64,000 nt of DNA. Source: Arenicola marina. Lineage: Eukaryota > Annelida > Polychaeta > Arenicolidae. Position 1 is the first letter of the stretch. The number at the start of each line of letters is the position of its first letter. The stretch is taken from the NCBI GenBank assembly GCA_964019135.1, contig OZ025256.1:14577911-14641910 (forward strand), read 5' to 3'. The notes beneath the pieces are model-generated. The model searched no databases and was not told the DNA's origin. It was given only the letters and a program-made list of their open reading frames with translations. The position numbers and the translations under genes were made by a program. Shown one piece after another: positions 22,999-34,100 of the stretch.

Positions 22999-23291
22999 AG
23001 TTGATTCCCGAAGACTTTTGAGACCAATGAAAGATGCTTAAAAACTCGTGATCGTGATTCTAATTTATTGTTTTGTTTGCACTTTGCAAAAGCCTTTCCG
23101 TTGGCGGCAAATTGCGCACGTGATTGACTAAGGGAAGGAGTGGCATATAATATATATTCTGTCGTGTGTTGTGGAACCAGAAGAACGTTTGATCTTATAT
23201 TTTGATATTGATATGATTATGCATCTCTGTGTATCGTAAGCACGTACAGGGAGTTTAAATTTGCTGTTGTTCACAAATATTACTGTCACAA

Positions 23292-23302
23292 AATAAAATA
23301 AA
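23292..23302 (+). terminator. Polyadenylation signals for the gene ending at 22998
   Basis: Two overlapping AATAAA hexamers (23292-23297 and 23297-23302) lie about 300 bases after the stop codon, a normal 3'UTR length. Confidence 0.5.
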
Positions 23303-23408
23303 TCGAATTTCAAGAACAAATGTATTGAAAGAACGTTCATCCATGATTAGTCATGGACGAAGAGATTCGTATCCAGTTACGGAATCACGCAGGAAACGAT
23401 GGCTGTGT

Positions 23409-23642
23409 GGTTGGTTGGTTGTATATTCAGGACGCTTTAACCACGAATGATCATGTCGCGTCAATGGTAGGAGGAAGGGACAGTGGAGCCATGTCCCCGG
23501 GGGTAACCCCCTACTCTTTGCGAAGAAAGACATGGGATGTTTATCCTGCGACCACAAAGACATGGCCACAGCGGGGCGCGAACCACCGATCCACGTGCCG
23601 TTAGCTTCTCAGGTGGTCTCTCTAACCCACTGAGATTTCGGG
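23409..23642 (-). mobile_element. tRNA-derived SINE, AACC-tailed family, copy 3
   Basis: On the minus strand it reads CTCAGTGGGTTAGAGAG, then GGTGGTTCGCGCCCC (B box), the shared body (GTCGCAGGATAAACATCCC, GCAAAGAGTAGGGGGTTACC, GGGGACATGGCTCC, GGTTAAAGCGTCCTGAAT) and a tail of (AACC)3. The tail is the clearest of the three copies, so this is the best model of the family. Confidence 0.75.
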
Positions 23643-25248
23643 CCGATCGACCCTCCATGTTTTTTGGTCAAAATCACTTTTTGGTCAAAATAAAAAGCGA
23701 TATTGACAAAAAAAACTTGCGGTCGCCAAAAAACCCGAAGAGAACTTATGACCTCCAAGAAGGTACCCGAGACACCGATCGTTAGATGACGGGGGCGGGG
23801 CGCTACCATTGCTCGCATGATAACAGTCACGACATCTCATGCTGTATTTAATGCCATGCCTGAGCAATAAGTGAGTTAAAATGAAACAATGGGAGGCGCG
23901 AAATAACGATAGCACTGTGGTGGCGACAAAAGGCCGACCCGGTTTGACTGAGTAATTAGTGAGTTGAGAGTGACAATGGTGATTGTGGGGAGATTGACCT
24001 GAACCTTGTGAGCCTGAAACCCTTGACTGGAGCCCACACGCCAACTCACGTTGCAAACGAAAAACTTTAGCTTATTGCTGTGTTTTATTGTATTGTGACC
24101 CGTATCGTAAGAATGGAAATGTCGGAAGGCAATAACCTGGATATGGGTGTATGACGACATTTATTTCATCAAGTGGACAATAAATCTTCTTCTCCGAATT
24201 ATTTATCACATTCATGCCCCTCCTGATATTGTAGGCCAAAAACTGACCCACCCCTCAGTCAAAAAGTTTCACCATAGTCACTTGGCGTGGAAAACTGCGA
24301 GAACCGCGCGTTTGACATAGTTCACAACCGTTTTTCGCAAATTCGGATCGCAATATCTACAAAAATATTTTCTTTCACGATTAATTCTGTCTTAAACGTT
24401 TAATGAATATTTTCTCCCATCGAAAAACCCAAGAGATGGACTTTAATAGACCGTTCCAGAGGATATTCTGGCAGGCGCGATTTAAACTTAAAATTAAACG
24501 CGATCCGCTCCCAACTTGGATATGCCGCGCACCTACGAATCCGTGGCTACACGGAGTCTGGTGTGGTTGGGTATCTCCAGCTCGCTCTGCGCTGGGTAGC
24601 ACGCAAAAGGCGATTACTGACTCACAGCTGCATAATTTTCAACAGTTTATTATAGGTTAACAGGGTGTTTTCTAAAAGGAAAAACCCACTTTGTACAGAT
24701 CAATATCTAGACTATCCAAAGATACCATTTTAAGAACGCGATGGAAGCATATAATCCGTAGAAAACAGCTGATATATAAGCCAACCGGAGAATGTAATAA
24801 CTCCCACTACGCTGTGCGTAGCAGGAAAGCGGTCATATTCCTGGTTTGATGATGTTCTTCAGTGCAGAAATAATTACCGTCCAGACAGATTAAAAAATTT
24901 ATTCAGGAATGTTTATATGGTACATAATACATAACTTGGTACCGATGATATGGACCCTTATACACTGTCTTTTCAATGCGAATCTGGCTGCACTCGAGTG
25001 ACATGGGCCTTGTTGCGTAGCAATCAGGCATGTCGAGCGGGGTGTCTAACAGATAGAACTGTTAAACTGTTCTTGATCTAGTGAAATAAAAGCCGCAGTG
25101 ATTCCATTATAATAATTACATGGACATTTATAGAAACATCATCTGCTGTGTTTATTCTGTGAATAGAACCAAGCTACCCCTGACAAAAGAAACGTTGAAG
25201 CCGGGCACCTGAACCAACTCCGTAAAAAATAGACACTGCGTGTTTCGC

Positions 25249-25305
25249 CTTAGAAAACCGATACTCGCATACGTTTACCATGCTTGCGAGTATCGGTTTT
25301 CTAAG
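25249..25305. repeat. Perfect 21-bp inverted repeat with 15-base loop
   Basis: Left arm CTTAGAAAACCGATACTCGC plus A (25249-25269) and right arm 25285-25305 are exact reverse complements, separated by 15 bases. It could be a snap-back element, a small RNA hairpin or a cruciform; nothing else nearby decides. Confidence 0.85.
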
Positions 25306-25859
25306 CGAGAGATCGTCAGGGGAAGAGAGGGGATCTATACGATCTAGATCCCGCCCGAGAATCGTCTTTTTCTAATATTTACATTTACAGGTGTACATCT
25401 TTACGGGCAAGTAGGTGACAAGGGGATCGTTTCACTAAGAATTACTAGCTCGTCACTTTTTTCACATACTGGTCGTAACATGGTGATTGTAAGCTTACGA
25501 GCAACGCCAATGGGAGTTATACCTCCAGTATCAGTGTGCAGCCGTCTTCCTGCAATCGTTTTTGATCCTAGGTTATTCAAATTAATGTCTGCAATATATT
25601 TATTGTATCTATATACAAATATTATGGATGTTTCCTCTTCAGCCTGTAAATGCGAATTTTAATTTTTATGAGCAAATGATACGAGATTTTAGTAATATGA
25701 CACCCTGTAATGGATCTTTATACCCGTGCTCGAGGTAACATATTCCGGCGGGGTGGGGGGGGGGGTGGTCACTACACACAGTTAAGTTTACAAATACGTG
25801 CCGCCCTTTTCTATTTATCCTAAAGGAAGGAAACTGCTTCATATTAAACATGTGAACCA

Positions 25860-26330
25860 GAATACACTATTTAAACTGAGAATAAACTATTTAAGCCGAG
25901 AATGAATTGTTTCCACAGGGGATAAATTGTTTTATTTGGAACAGAATATAGAATAAATTATTTTATTTGGAATAGTACATGAAATAAACCCTTTTAAACA
26001 GGGGAAAGCATATTTCCAACGGGAACAAATTATTAAAACCTTAAAACAATATTTCCGCCGGGAATATATTAATTTCAGCAACAATATATTATTTCCACCC
26101 GAATACATTAGTTCAACCGCGAATAAATTAATTTCACCGCGAGTAAATTATTTCCACCTGGAATAAATTGTCTCCATCGAAAATGAATTATTTCCACGAA
26201 AATAATCTATTTCCACAGGGAAGAAAATATTTCCACCGGGAAGAAAATTTTGTCACCGGGAAGAAAGTATTTCCACCGGGAAGAAAATATTTCCACCGGA
26301 AAGAAAATATTTTTACAACGCGCAGAAATC
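25860..26330 (+). repeat. Degenerate 20-22 bp tandem repeats upstream of the NIDO cluster
   Basis: Loose copies of AATAAATTATTTCCACCGGG; the last six (from about 26190), of the form GGGAAGAAAATATTTCCACC, are the most regular. Related arrays (GATTATTCTCGTGGAAATA) lie at 29268-29360, 33475-33560 and 37725-37810, at the borders of the duplicated gene units. Confidence 0.6.
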
Positions 26331-26772
26331 TGCCAGTAGTTCACATATATTGGAACTCATGGTGAGCTATCAAACTACCTTCTGCGACATTGACCATTAC
26401 TTTTAAAGCCAATGTTACAGTTCGATTGTCCTCCGAATTAGAATTAGGGCGGTGCGAACTGCGAGGTCAGGTGACATAGTCACACGATCTTCGATTGTTC
26501 TTCTCGTCATTGTTAATAACGCTTTTGTATTAAACCAACACTATCTGCTGTATGATGAGCTGTGCACACCGTTTATACCCATGTGACCTTGATAATGACT
26601 GGTAATGGTATGGCATCCATGTAAAACACTTGATATTGGCATTATAAACAATAACAAAATCTCACTGAATGGAATCAATTATTTGATACTTATCATGGCG
26701 CCAGTGGGATAGATGACAATAGGCCTTCAATTAGCACCAAATGTCGCCATAATATATGTGTCCGCTACTTCA

Positions 26773-26779
26773 TATATAG
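26773..26779 (+). promoter_or_regulatory. Possible TATA box of NIDO copy A
   Basis: TATATAG, about 83 bases before the ATG, in a block of sequence kept in all four copies (copy B at 29817-29823). Position fits a short leader, but no transcription start can be seen. Confidence 0.35.
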
Positions 26780-26861
26780 CGCAGTTCATGATGCGATGAG
26801 GATTAAACGGAAACAACCATTCGTTGCGTGACTGACGGCGGGTTGAAAGGATAGACTGAAT

Positions 26862-28857
26862 ATGGTGATTCCCATCATCGTGTTGTGTTGCGTGTGGCAT
26901 ACTAAATCCGGGAATGTATTGTGGCCTTACGGGATAGAAGATGGTGACGCCCCCCACCCGTACCAAGGAAACTCCCGGGGATATGAGATGCGCCTGCCAA
27001 CAAATATACCATTGCTAAATATCACCGCAGATAGTGTAACGGTAAGGATTATTTCAAAAGAAGAGCATTTAAGCCTTTGAAGAAAAAAAAGCTTATTTAT
27101 GATATGACAAAATGTATGACTGCGTTTAAACCTCTTCTGTCGGACCTATGAATAATCTATTTTGTTTCGTGAAATAGCATTCGTAATTCATGTGACATAG
27201 CCATTTACGTGCTTCCATTATCTTATGCGTAATATTCGGGGCTTTTCTGTCGTATACAGTAGTATAATAGCATATATCGCTCGGTGGCCAAGCGGTAGAA
27301 TCGACTGTAGACCCTGGCTCAAAAACTATGTGTCTAATATAATCTGGGGCATATTTCATCCCAGTCATCCATTGACGGCGGAATCAGATGGTCCGATCAG
27401 CCATCGTGGCGCACAAAACGGGTCTGATACAAAACTCATCTCATTTTACAATCTAGATATTCATCAACGGGAGGGTGAGCTTCCGTGAGGTACAAAGCCA
27501 CCTGTCCCATGCGGCTGATAAACCTCGTATCGTCGGTGTTGCTGTTTGGTCATCGACGGATTCTTCAATCAGCCGTCAGAGCGAAGTCTACCATCGTCTT
27601 GGCAGCACATCGGGTGACGTCATCAGAGCCACACGTGATGTCAGAGACGCATTCTGGCCAAACCACGAGCAATTCGAAGCCACTTGGGTTATAGTCGTCA
27701 CGTACTCCAAGGTCACCTTCCGAGGTGGCACGAAAAAAACGCCGGTAAATAAAGTGTACCATGCATTCTCATGTTGACTTTAAATGGAATCAAATAATAC
27801 ATGCCATGCAACCTTTCACCTCGGAAGGAGAATGTGTTTGATTGTGTGGCAACAATTAATGCAGTACCATTATTAGTTGCGACATACCTGATATAAAAAG
27901 TGATAGAAAGGACAAGCATTGCCTTCTGAGAAGACGTCCGTATATTTACAGTCGGGCTATCGTTCCATTCGCACCAGACTTTACGCTGCCATTTTGGCGA
28001 GCGTGACTTACATATACATATGATTGACGTTTATATCTCATCATATACATAATAGATGCACATTGGGGTTTTTTTCAGACAAATACCATACAAGGAATCA
28101 TAACCACTGACGGAAACAAAACCTTCGCCATATTAAACTTTGAGAAGGTGACATGGACTGATGTATTAAATGGGAGGCCGCTTTACGTAAGTGACTACAT
28201 AAAGGCAACCTGAAACCAAACTCATGCAGTACCATATTACCGCCATTATAATGCATAACTGCCATCAGCGTCCAGATAAATCACAAAATTACTAAGGACA
28301 ATATGGAATAATATGTAAACGGGGTGTAATCGGTTTGTAGAACTGGTTCAATACAAACGGCTATAGGCGCCGGTCGTCGAGATTGAACATAAATTGATGC
28401 ATCGTATTGGCTCAATACTCAGTAGACTGGGAATCAGTAGACTGGTACGTTATACCTGTGTTTTTGTCCCATTCAGGTCGGCATGTACATCGCACCCAAC
28501 ATTAACATCTGTCCTCATCCATACTACAACACATCGGAGTTCAAGCGAGTCACAGAGACCACTAACGCCTGCCACCCCGGTCGCTGGGTGATCAGGGTCG
28601 ACACACTTCCGTGCCAGCAACCGACTGTACAGACCAACTGCTCCCTGAAGCCACCGGCTTCTAACTATGGCTTCGTCCCTTCTGCTGAAACAAACATTTC
28701 AACTACTTCACCTACATTATCACGGCTCGTCACGTGGGTAAACACGATGCCTGATGACGTAACCGGTTTTGAACTAACGACGTCATCAGCTGACAACCTC
28801 AGGTCATGTTTCAGTTTGACGGCCATTTCATACCTGACTATTAGATCTAGAGCATGA
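26862..28857 (+). CDS. Secreted NIDO-domain protein, copy A (looks intact)
   Basis: Four exons: 26862-27041, 27457-27744, 28079-28186 and 28477-28857, all phase 0, 318 residues. Residues 1-17 are a signal peptide (MVIPIIVLCCVWHTKSG). A nidogen-type NIDO domain follows: LWPYGIEDGD matches the usual FYPFG-x-E-x-GD start, IFINGRVSF the N-G-x-[IV]-SF strand, ATWVIVVTYSKV the central strand, NTIQGIITTDGNKTFAILNF the Q-x-x-[IL]-x-TDG-x-x-[ST]-F-A motif, and NACHPGRWVIRVD the closing GRW-x-x-RVD. Four extra cysteines cluster at the domain end (NICPHP, NACHPG, LPCQQP, TNCSL). Several N-glycosylation sites are present. No TM segment is clear. The C-terminal 75 or so residues are Ser/Thr-rich and poorly kept between copies; a GTAAAC donor at about 28737 could end the exon earlier. 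Function is unknown beyond an extracellular role. Confidence 0.78.
27285..27345 (+). mobile_element. tRNA-like remnant in intron 1 of NIDO copy A (also in B, C and D)
   Basis: CTCGGTGGCCAAGCGGTAGA carries a perfect A-box match (TGGCCAAGCGG). GGCTCAAAAAC about 35 bases on is a weak B box. Homologous stretches lie at about 30352, 34598 and 38848, so it was present before the duplications. Confidence 0.4.
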
Positions 28858-29371
28858 ATATATACTAGACAGTATTGTCATCTGTGTATAATGGATTTAT
28901 GTGGATGTGATGTCTAGGGCACATCTCCCTAGCAACCACACCAAAGAGTCTGGTAGACTTATTGAAGAACATAGCCACGTTGCTTGCCGGGAATCATCGC
29001 TAGAAGCCACCATCAATACAATAGTATGATCGTCTACCACAATGTTTACCAGGCGAAAATATTATCAGAAAAATAAATAGTTTTTCCTCTTATCTCGGCC
29101 GGTTCCGTCTCGTTGTGTGTTTGTTTGTCACGTGGCGCGATTACTGCAGAACGCATTGCGATATCGTCATACGGCTTCTAGAAACAATTGCTGCGGACAA
29201 AAGACGGGTCAAGGCTAAAAGCGACAAGATTGTCTTGAAATATCATTGACCACAACCTTTGGATTAGATTATTCTCGTGGAAATAGATTACTCTCGTGGA
29301 AATAGATTATTCTCATGGAAATAGATTATTCTCGTGGAAATAATTCATTCGCGGTGGAAATAATGTTCACA
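28858..29371. other. Spacer between NIDO copies A and B
   Basis: Sequence shared with the ends of the other units, ending in the 19-20 bp repeats at 29268-29360. No gene. Confidence 0.6.
29268..29360 (+). repeat. Short tandem repeats at the A/B unit border
   Basis: About five copies of GATTATTCTCGTGGAAATA with minor changes, placed just before the start of the next duplicated unit. Confidence 0.7.
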
Positions 29372-29905
29372 TATATTGCAACCCATGGTGAGCTGGCAAA
29401 CTACTTTCTGCAAGATTGATCATTACTTTTTTAAGCCAATGTTATACAGTTCGATTCTCCTGCGAGTTAGAACTGGGGCGGTGCGAACTGCGAGGTCAGG
29501 TGACATAGTCACACGATCTTCGATTGTTCTTCTCGTCATTGTTAATAACGCGTTTGTATTAAACCAGCATTATTTGCCTGATGATCAGCTGGGCCGACAA
29601 AACTCGCCAGCTCAGCGTTTATACCCACGTGACCTTGATAATGGGTAATGGTATGAAGTCCATGTAAAACACCTGATATTTGCATTATAAACAATAACAA
29701 AACCTCACTGAATGGAATCAATTATTTTGATACTTATCATGGCGCCAGTGGGATAGATGACAATAGGCTTTCAATTAGTGCCAAATGTCGCCATAATATA
29801 TGTGTCCGTTACTTCATATATAGCGCAATTCATGATGCGATGAGGATTATACGGAAACAACCATTCGTTGCGTGACTGACGGCGGGTTGAAAGGATAGAC
29901 TGAAT

Positions 29906-31965
29906 ATGGTGATTCCCATCATCGTGTTGTGTTGCGTGTGGCGTGCTGACTCCGGAAATGTATTGTGGCCTTACGGGATAGAAGATGGTGACGCCCCCCA
30001 CCCGTACCAAGGAAACTCCCGGGGATATGAGATGCGCCTGCCAACAAATATACCATTGCTAAATATCACCGCAGATAGTGTAACGGTAAGGATTATGTAA
30101 AAAGAAGAGCATTTAAGCCTTTGAAGAAAAAAAAGCTTATTTATGATATGACAAAATGTATGACTGCGTTTAAACCTCTTCTGTCGGACCTATGAATAAT
30201 CTATTTTGTTTCGTGAAATAGCATTCGTAATTCATGTGACATAGCCATTTACCACGCCTATATCTGATCTTAAATTTAAATGCTTCCATTATCTTATGCG
30301 TAATATTCGGGGCTTTTCTGTCGTATACAGTAGTATAATAGCATATATCGCTCGGTGGCCGAGCGGTAGAATCGACTGTAGACCCTGGCTCAAAACCTAT
30401 GTGCCTAGTATAATCTGGGGCATATTTCATCCCAGTCATCCATTGACCCCGGAATCAGATGGTCCGATTAGCCATCGTGGCGCACAAAACGGGTCTGAAA
30501 CAAAAATCATTTAATTTTACAATCTAGATATTCATCAACGGGAGGGTGAGCTTCCGTGAGGTACAAAGCCATGTGGCCGATAAACCTCGTATCTTCGGTG
30601 TTGCTGTTTGGTCATCGACGGATTCTTCAATCAGCCGTCGAAGCGAAGTCTACCATCGTCTTGGCAGCACATCGGGTGACGTCATCAGAGCCACACGTGA
30701 CGTCAGAGACGCATTCTGGCCAAACCACCAGCAGTTCGAAGCCACTTGGGTTATAGTCGTCACGTACTCCAAGGTCACCTTCCGAGGTGGCACGCAAAAA
30801 ACGCCGGTAAATAAAATGTATCATGCATTCTCATGCTCAAATTCAATATGCCCGGACTTTAAATGGAAACAAATAATACATGCCATACAGCCCTTCACCT
30901 CGGAAGGGGAATGTGTTTGATTTTGTGGCAACAATTAATGCAGTACCATTATTAGTTGCAACATACCTGATATAAAAAGTGATAGAAAAGGATATGTATT
31001 GCCTGGGGAGACCTCTATATATTTACAGTTGGGCTATCGTTCCATTCGCACCAGACTTTACGCTGCCATTTTGGCGAGCGCGACTTACATATATATATGA
31101 TTGACGTTTCTATCTCATCATATACATAATAGATGTACATTGGGATTTTTTTTCAGACAAATACCATACAAGGAATCATAACCACTGACGGAAACAAAAC
31201 CTTCGCCATATTAAACTTTGAGAAGGTGACATGGACCAATGTATTACATGGGAGGTCGGTCTACGTAAGTGACTACATAAAGGTGACCTAAAACCAAACT
31301 CATGCAGTACCATATTACCGCTATTATAATGCATAACTGCCATCAGCGTCCAGATAGATCACAAAATTACTAATATGGACAATATGGAATAATATGTAAA
31401 CGGGGTGTAATCGGTTTGTCGAACAGGTTCAATTAATACAATAAAAAAAATACAAACGGTTATAGGCGCGGGTCGTCGGGATTGAAAATAAATTGATGCA
31501 TCGTATTGGCTCAATACTCAGTAGACTGGGAATCAGTAGACTGGGATGTTATACCTGTGTTTTTGTCCCATTCAGGTCGGCATGTACATCGCACCCAACA
31601 TTAACATCTGTCCTCATCCATACTACAACACATCGGAGTTCAAGCGAGTCACAGAGACCACTAACGCCTGCCACCCCGGTCGATGGGTGATCAGGGTCGA
31701 CTCCCTTCCGTGCCAGCAACCGACTGTACAGACCAACTGCTCCCTGAAGCCACCGGCCTCTAACTATGGCTTCGTCCCTTCAGCTGAAACAGACATTTCA
31801 ACTACTTCACCTACATTATCACGGCTCGTCACATGGGTAAACACGATGTCTGATGACGTAACCAGCTTTGAACTAACGACGTCATCAGCTGACAACCTGA
31901 GGTCATGTTTCGGTTTGACGGCCATTTCATACCTGACTATTATTACGAGTTGGTGGTCATGTTAA
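29906..31965 (+). CDS. Secreted NIDO-domain protein, copy B (intact frame, altered C-terminus)
   Basis: Exons 29906-30085, 30528-30806, 31157-31264 and 31576-31965, in phase throughout. Signal peptide MVIPIIVLCCVWRADSG. Exon 2 is nine bases shorter than in copy A, an in-frame loss of three residues after VQSH. NIDO motifs are all kept. The last exon runs into a 1.1-kb inverted-repeat element inserted at 31942, so the protein ends ITSWWSC in place of the tail of copy A. About 318 residues. It lies about 3.0 kb after copy A in the same orientation. Confidence 0.75.
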
Positions 31966-33057
31966 CTAGTACAATAGCATTAAATCTGAAGGCCGATAAA
32001 TGCTGTATTCTGACCCAAACCGCCCTGTTGCCGATGCAATCGATAATCGTTGCCATAGTGACGTTGCATAGAACAATGAAACATGACGTCACGCCCAAAA
32101 TGATTGTAGTTATAGCTTTAAATGGCCCGCATATCTACCTAGTTGCCTAGTTGCACGTGCCACGTTTCTTGGCAACGATATGTGGTATCAAAAGGCGACT
32201 GGCCAACTATATGTGGAAATGCTGGCGATTTGCGGACTGTCAGCCCCAAAATGTTTTACTTTGATCGTTGCATACGGAAATTAAACCAAAGAAACAAAGA
32301 CAAGTAAACGTCTTAAATTTAGATTCAACTCGTAATAATAGTAATAGCGCGAGTTTTGCATGGCGTTGGGCAATTTTATTGGCCCTTCATCAAGCTGTAG
32401 CAGCCCTTCATTTTCATTATCCGCCCTCGGCCTCTACGCGGTCTCGGGCGGATAATGAAAATTATTACGAGTTGGTGGGCATGTTAACTAGTACAATAGC
32501 GTTACATCTGAAGGCCTCTAAAATGCCGTATTCTGACCCAAACCGCCCTGCTGCCCATGCAATCGACAATCGTTGCCATGGCGACGCTGCATAGAACAAT
32601 GAAACATGACGTCACGCACAAAAGAATTGTAGTTATAGCTTTAAATAGCCCGCTTCCATGACTAGTTGCCTAGTTGCACATGCTATGTTTCTTGGCAACA
32701 TATATATGGTATAAAAAGGCGACTGGCCAACTATATGTGGAAAGGCTTGCGATTTGCGGACAGTCAGTCCCAAAATGCTTTACTTTTGTCGTTGCATGCG
32801 GAAATTAAACCAAAGAAGCAGAGACAAGTCAACGCCTTAAATTTAAATTCAACTCGTAATAATAGTAATAGCGCGAGTTTTGCAGGGCTTTAGGCATTTT
32901 ATTGGCCCTTCGTCAAGCTGTAGCAGCCCTTGATTTTCATTATCCGCCCTCGGCCTCTAGGCGGCCTCGGGTGGATAATGAAAATTGGCGGGCTGCTACA
33001 GCTTAATGTCGGGCCAATAAAGTTGCCTAACGCCCCGATAACTCGCGCTATTGTAAG
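31942..33057. mobile_element. Compound inverted-repeat (MITE-like) element in the last exon of NIDO copy B
   Basis: Copies A and D show the empty site (GACTATTAGATCTAG); here 1116 bp interrupt it, with a three-base duplication (ATT or TTA). Layout: monomer M1 31939-32339 bounded by ATTATTACGAGTT and its reverse complement; a cut-down palindrome 32340-32460; monomer M2 32461-32863 with the same ends; and a long palindrome 32864-33057 (arms around GCGCGAGTT and CATTATCCGCCCTCGGCC). M1 and M2 are close copies. M2 contains GTTGCCATGGCGAC (RFX X-box-like, 32572-32585), TGACGTCA (CRE, 32607-32614) and TATAAAAAG (32710-32718). No transposase is encoded. A three-base duplication would suit the PIF/Harbinger group, but that is a guess. 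Confidence 0.75.
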
Positions 33058-33474
33058 ATTAGATCTAGAGCATGAATATATATAGACAGTTTTGTCATAT
33101 GCGTAATGGATTTATGTGGATGTGATGTTTAGGGCACGACATCTCACCAGCAACCACACCAAAGAGTCTGATAGACTTATTGAAGATCATAACCACATTG
33201 CTTGCAGGGAATCATCGCTAGAAGCCACCATCAATACAACAGTATGATCGTTTACCACAATGTTTACCTGCAAAAATATTATCACAAAATAAATAGTTTT
33301 TCCTCTTATCTCGGCCGGTTCCGTCTCGTTGTGTGTTTGTTTGTCACGTGGCGCGATTACTGCAAAACGCATTGCGATATCGTCATACGGCTTCTAGAAA
33401 CAATTGCTGCGGTCAAAAGACAGGTCAAGGCTAAAAGTGACAGAATTGTTTTGAAATATCATTGACCACAATTT

Positions 33475-33560
33475 GGATTAGATTATTCTCGTGGAAATAG
33501 ATTATTCTCGTGGAAATAGGTTATTCGCGGTGAAAATAATTTATTCGCGGTGGAAATAAT
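33475..33560 (+). repeat. Short tandem repeats at the B/C unit border
   Basis: Four degenerate copies of GATTATTCTCGTGGAAATA/ATTATTCGCGGTGGAAATA just before the unit of copy C. Confidence 0.65.
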
Positions 33561-34100
33561 GTTCACATATATTGCAACTCATGGTGAGCTGTCAAACTAC
33601 CTTCTGCAAGATTGATCATTACTTTTTTAAGCCAATGTTATACAGTTCGATTCTCCTGCGAGATAGAACTGGGGCGGTGCGAACTGCGAGGTCAGGTGAC
33701 ATAGTCACACGATCTTCGATTGTTCTTCTCGTCATTGTTAAAAACGCTTTTGTATTAAACCAGCATTATTTGCCTGATGATCAGCTGGGCCGACAAAACT
33801 CGCCAGCTCAGCGTTTATACCTACGTGACCTTGATAATGGGTAATGGTATGTAGTCCATGTAAAACACCTGATATTTGCATTATAAACAATAACAAAATC
33901 TCACTGAATGGAATCAATTATTTGATATTTATCATGGCGCCAGTGGGATAGATGACAATAAGCCTTCAATTAGTACCAAATGTCGCCATAATATATGTGT
34001 CCGCTACTTCATATATAGCGCAGTTCATGATGCGATGAGGATTATACGGAAACAACCATTCGCTGCGTGACTGACGGCGGGTTGAGAGGATAGACTGAAT

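Larger units (their letters stand above)
23643..26350. other. Non-coding region upstream of the NIDO cluster
   Basis: No gene is recognised. It holds a perfect hairpin at 25249-25305, a G-run at about 25755 and, from about 25860 to 26330, degenerate 20-22 bp repeats of the form AATAAATTATTTCCACCGGG. Short repeats of the same flavour precede every NIDO copy. Confidence 0.5.
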
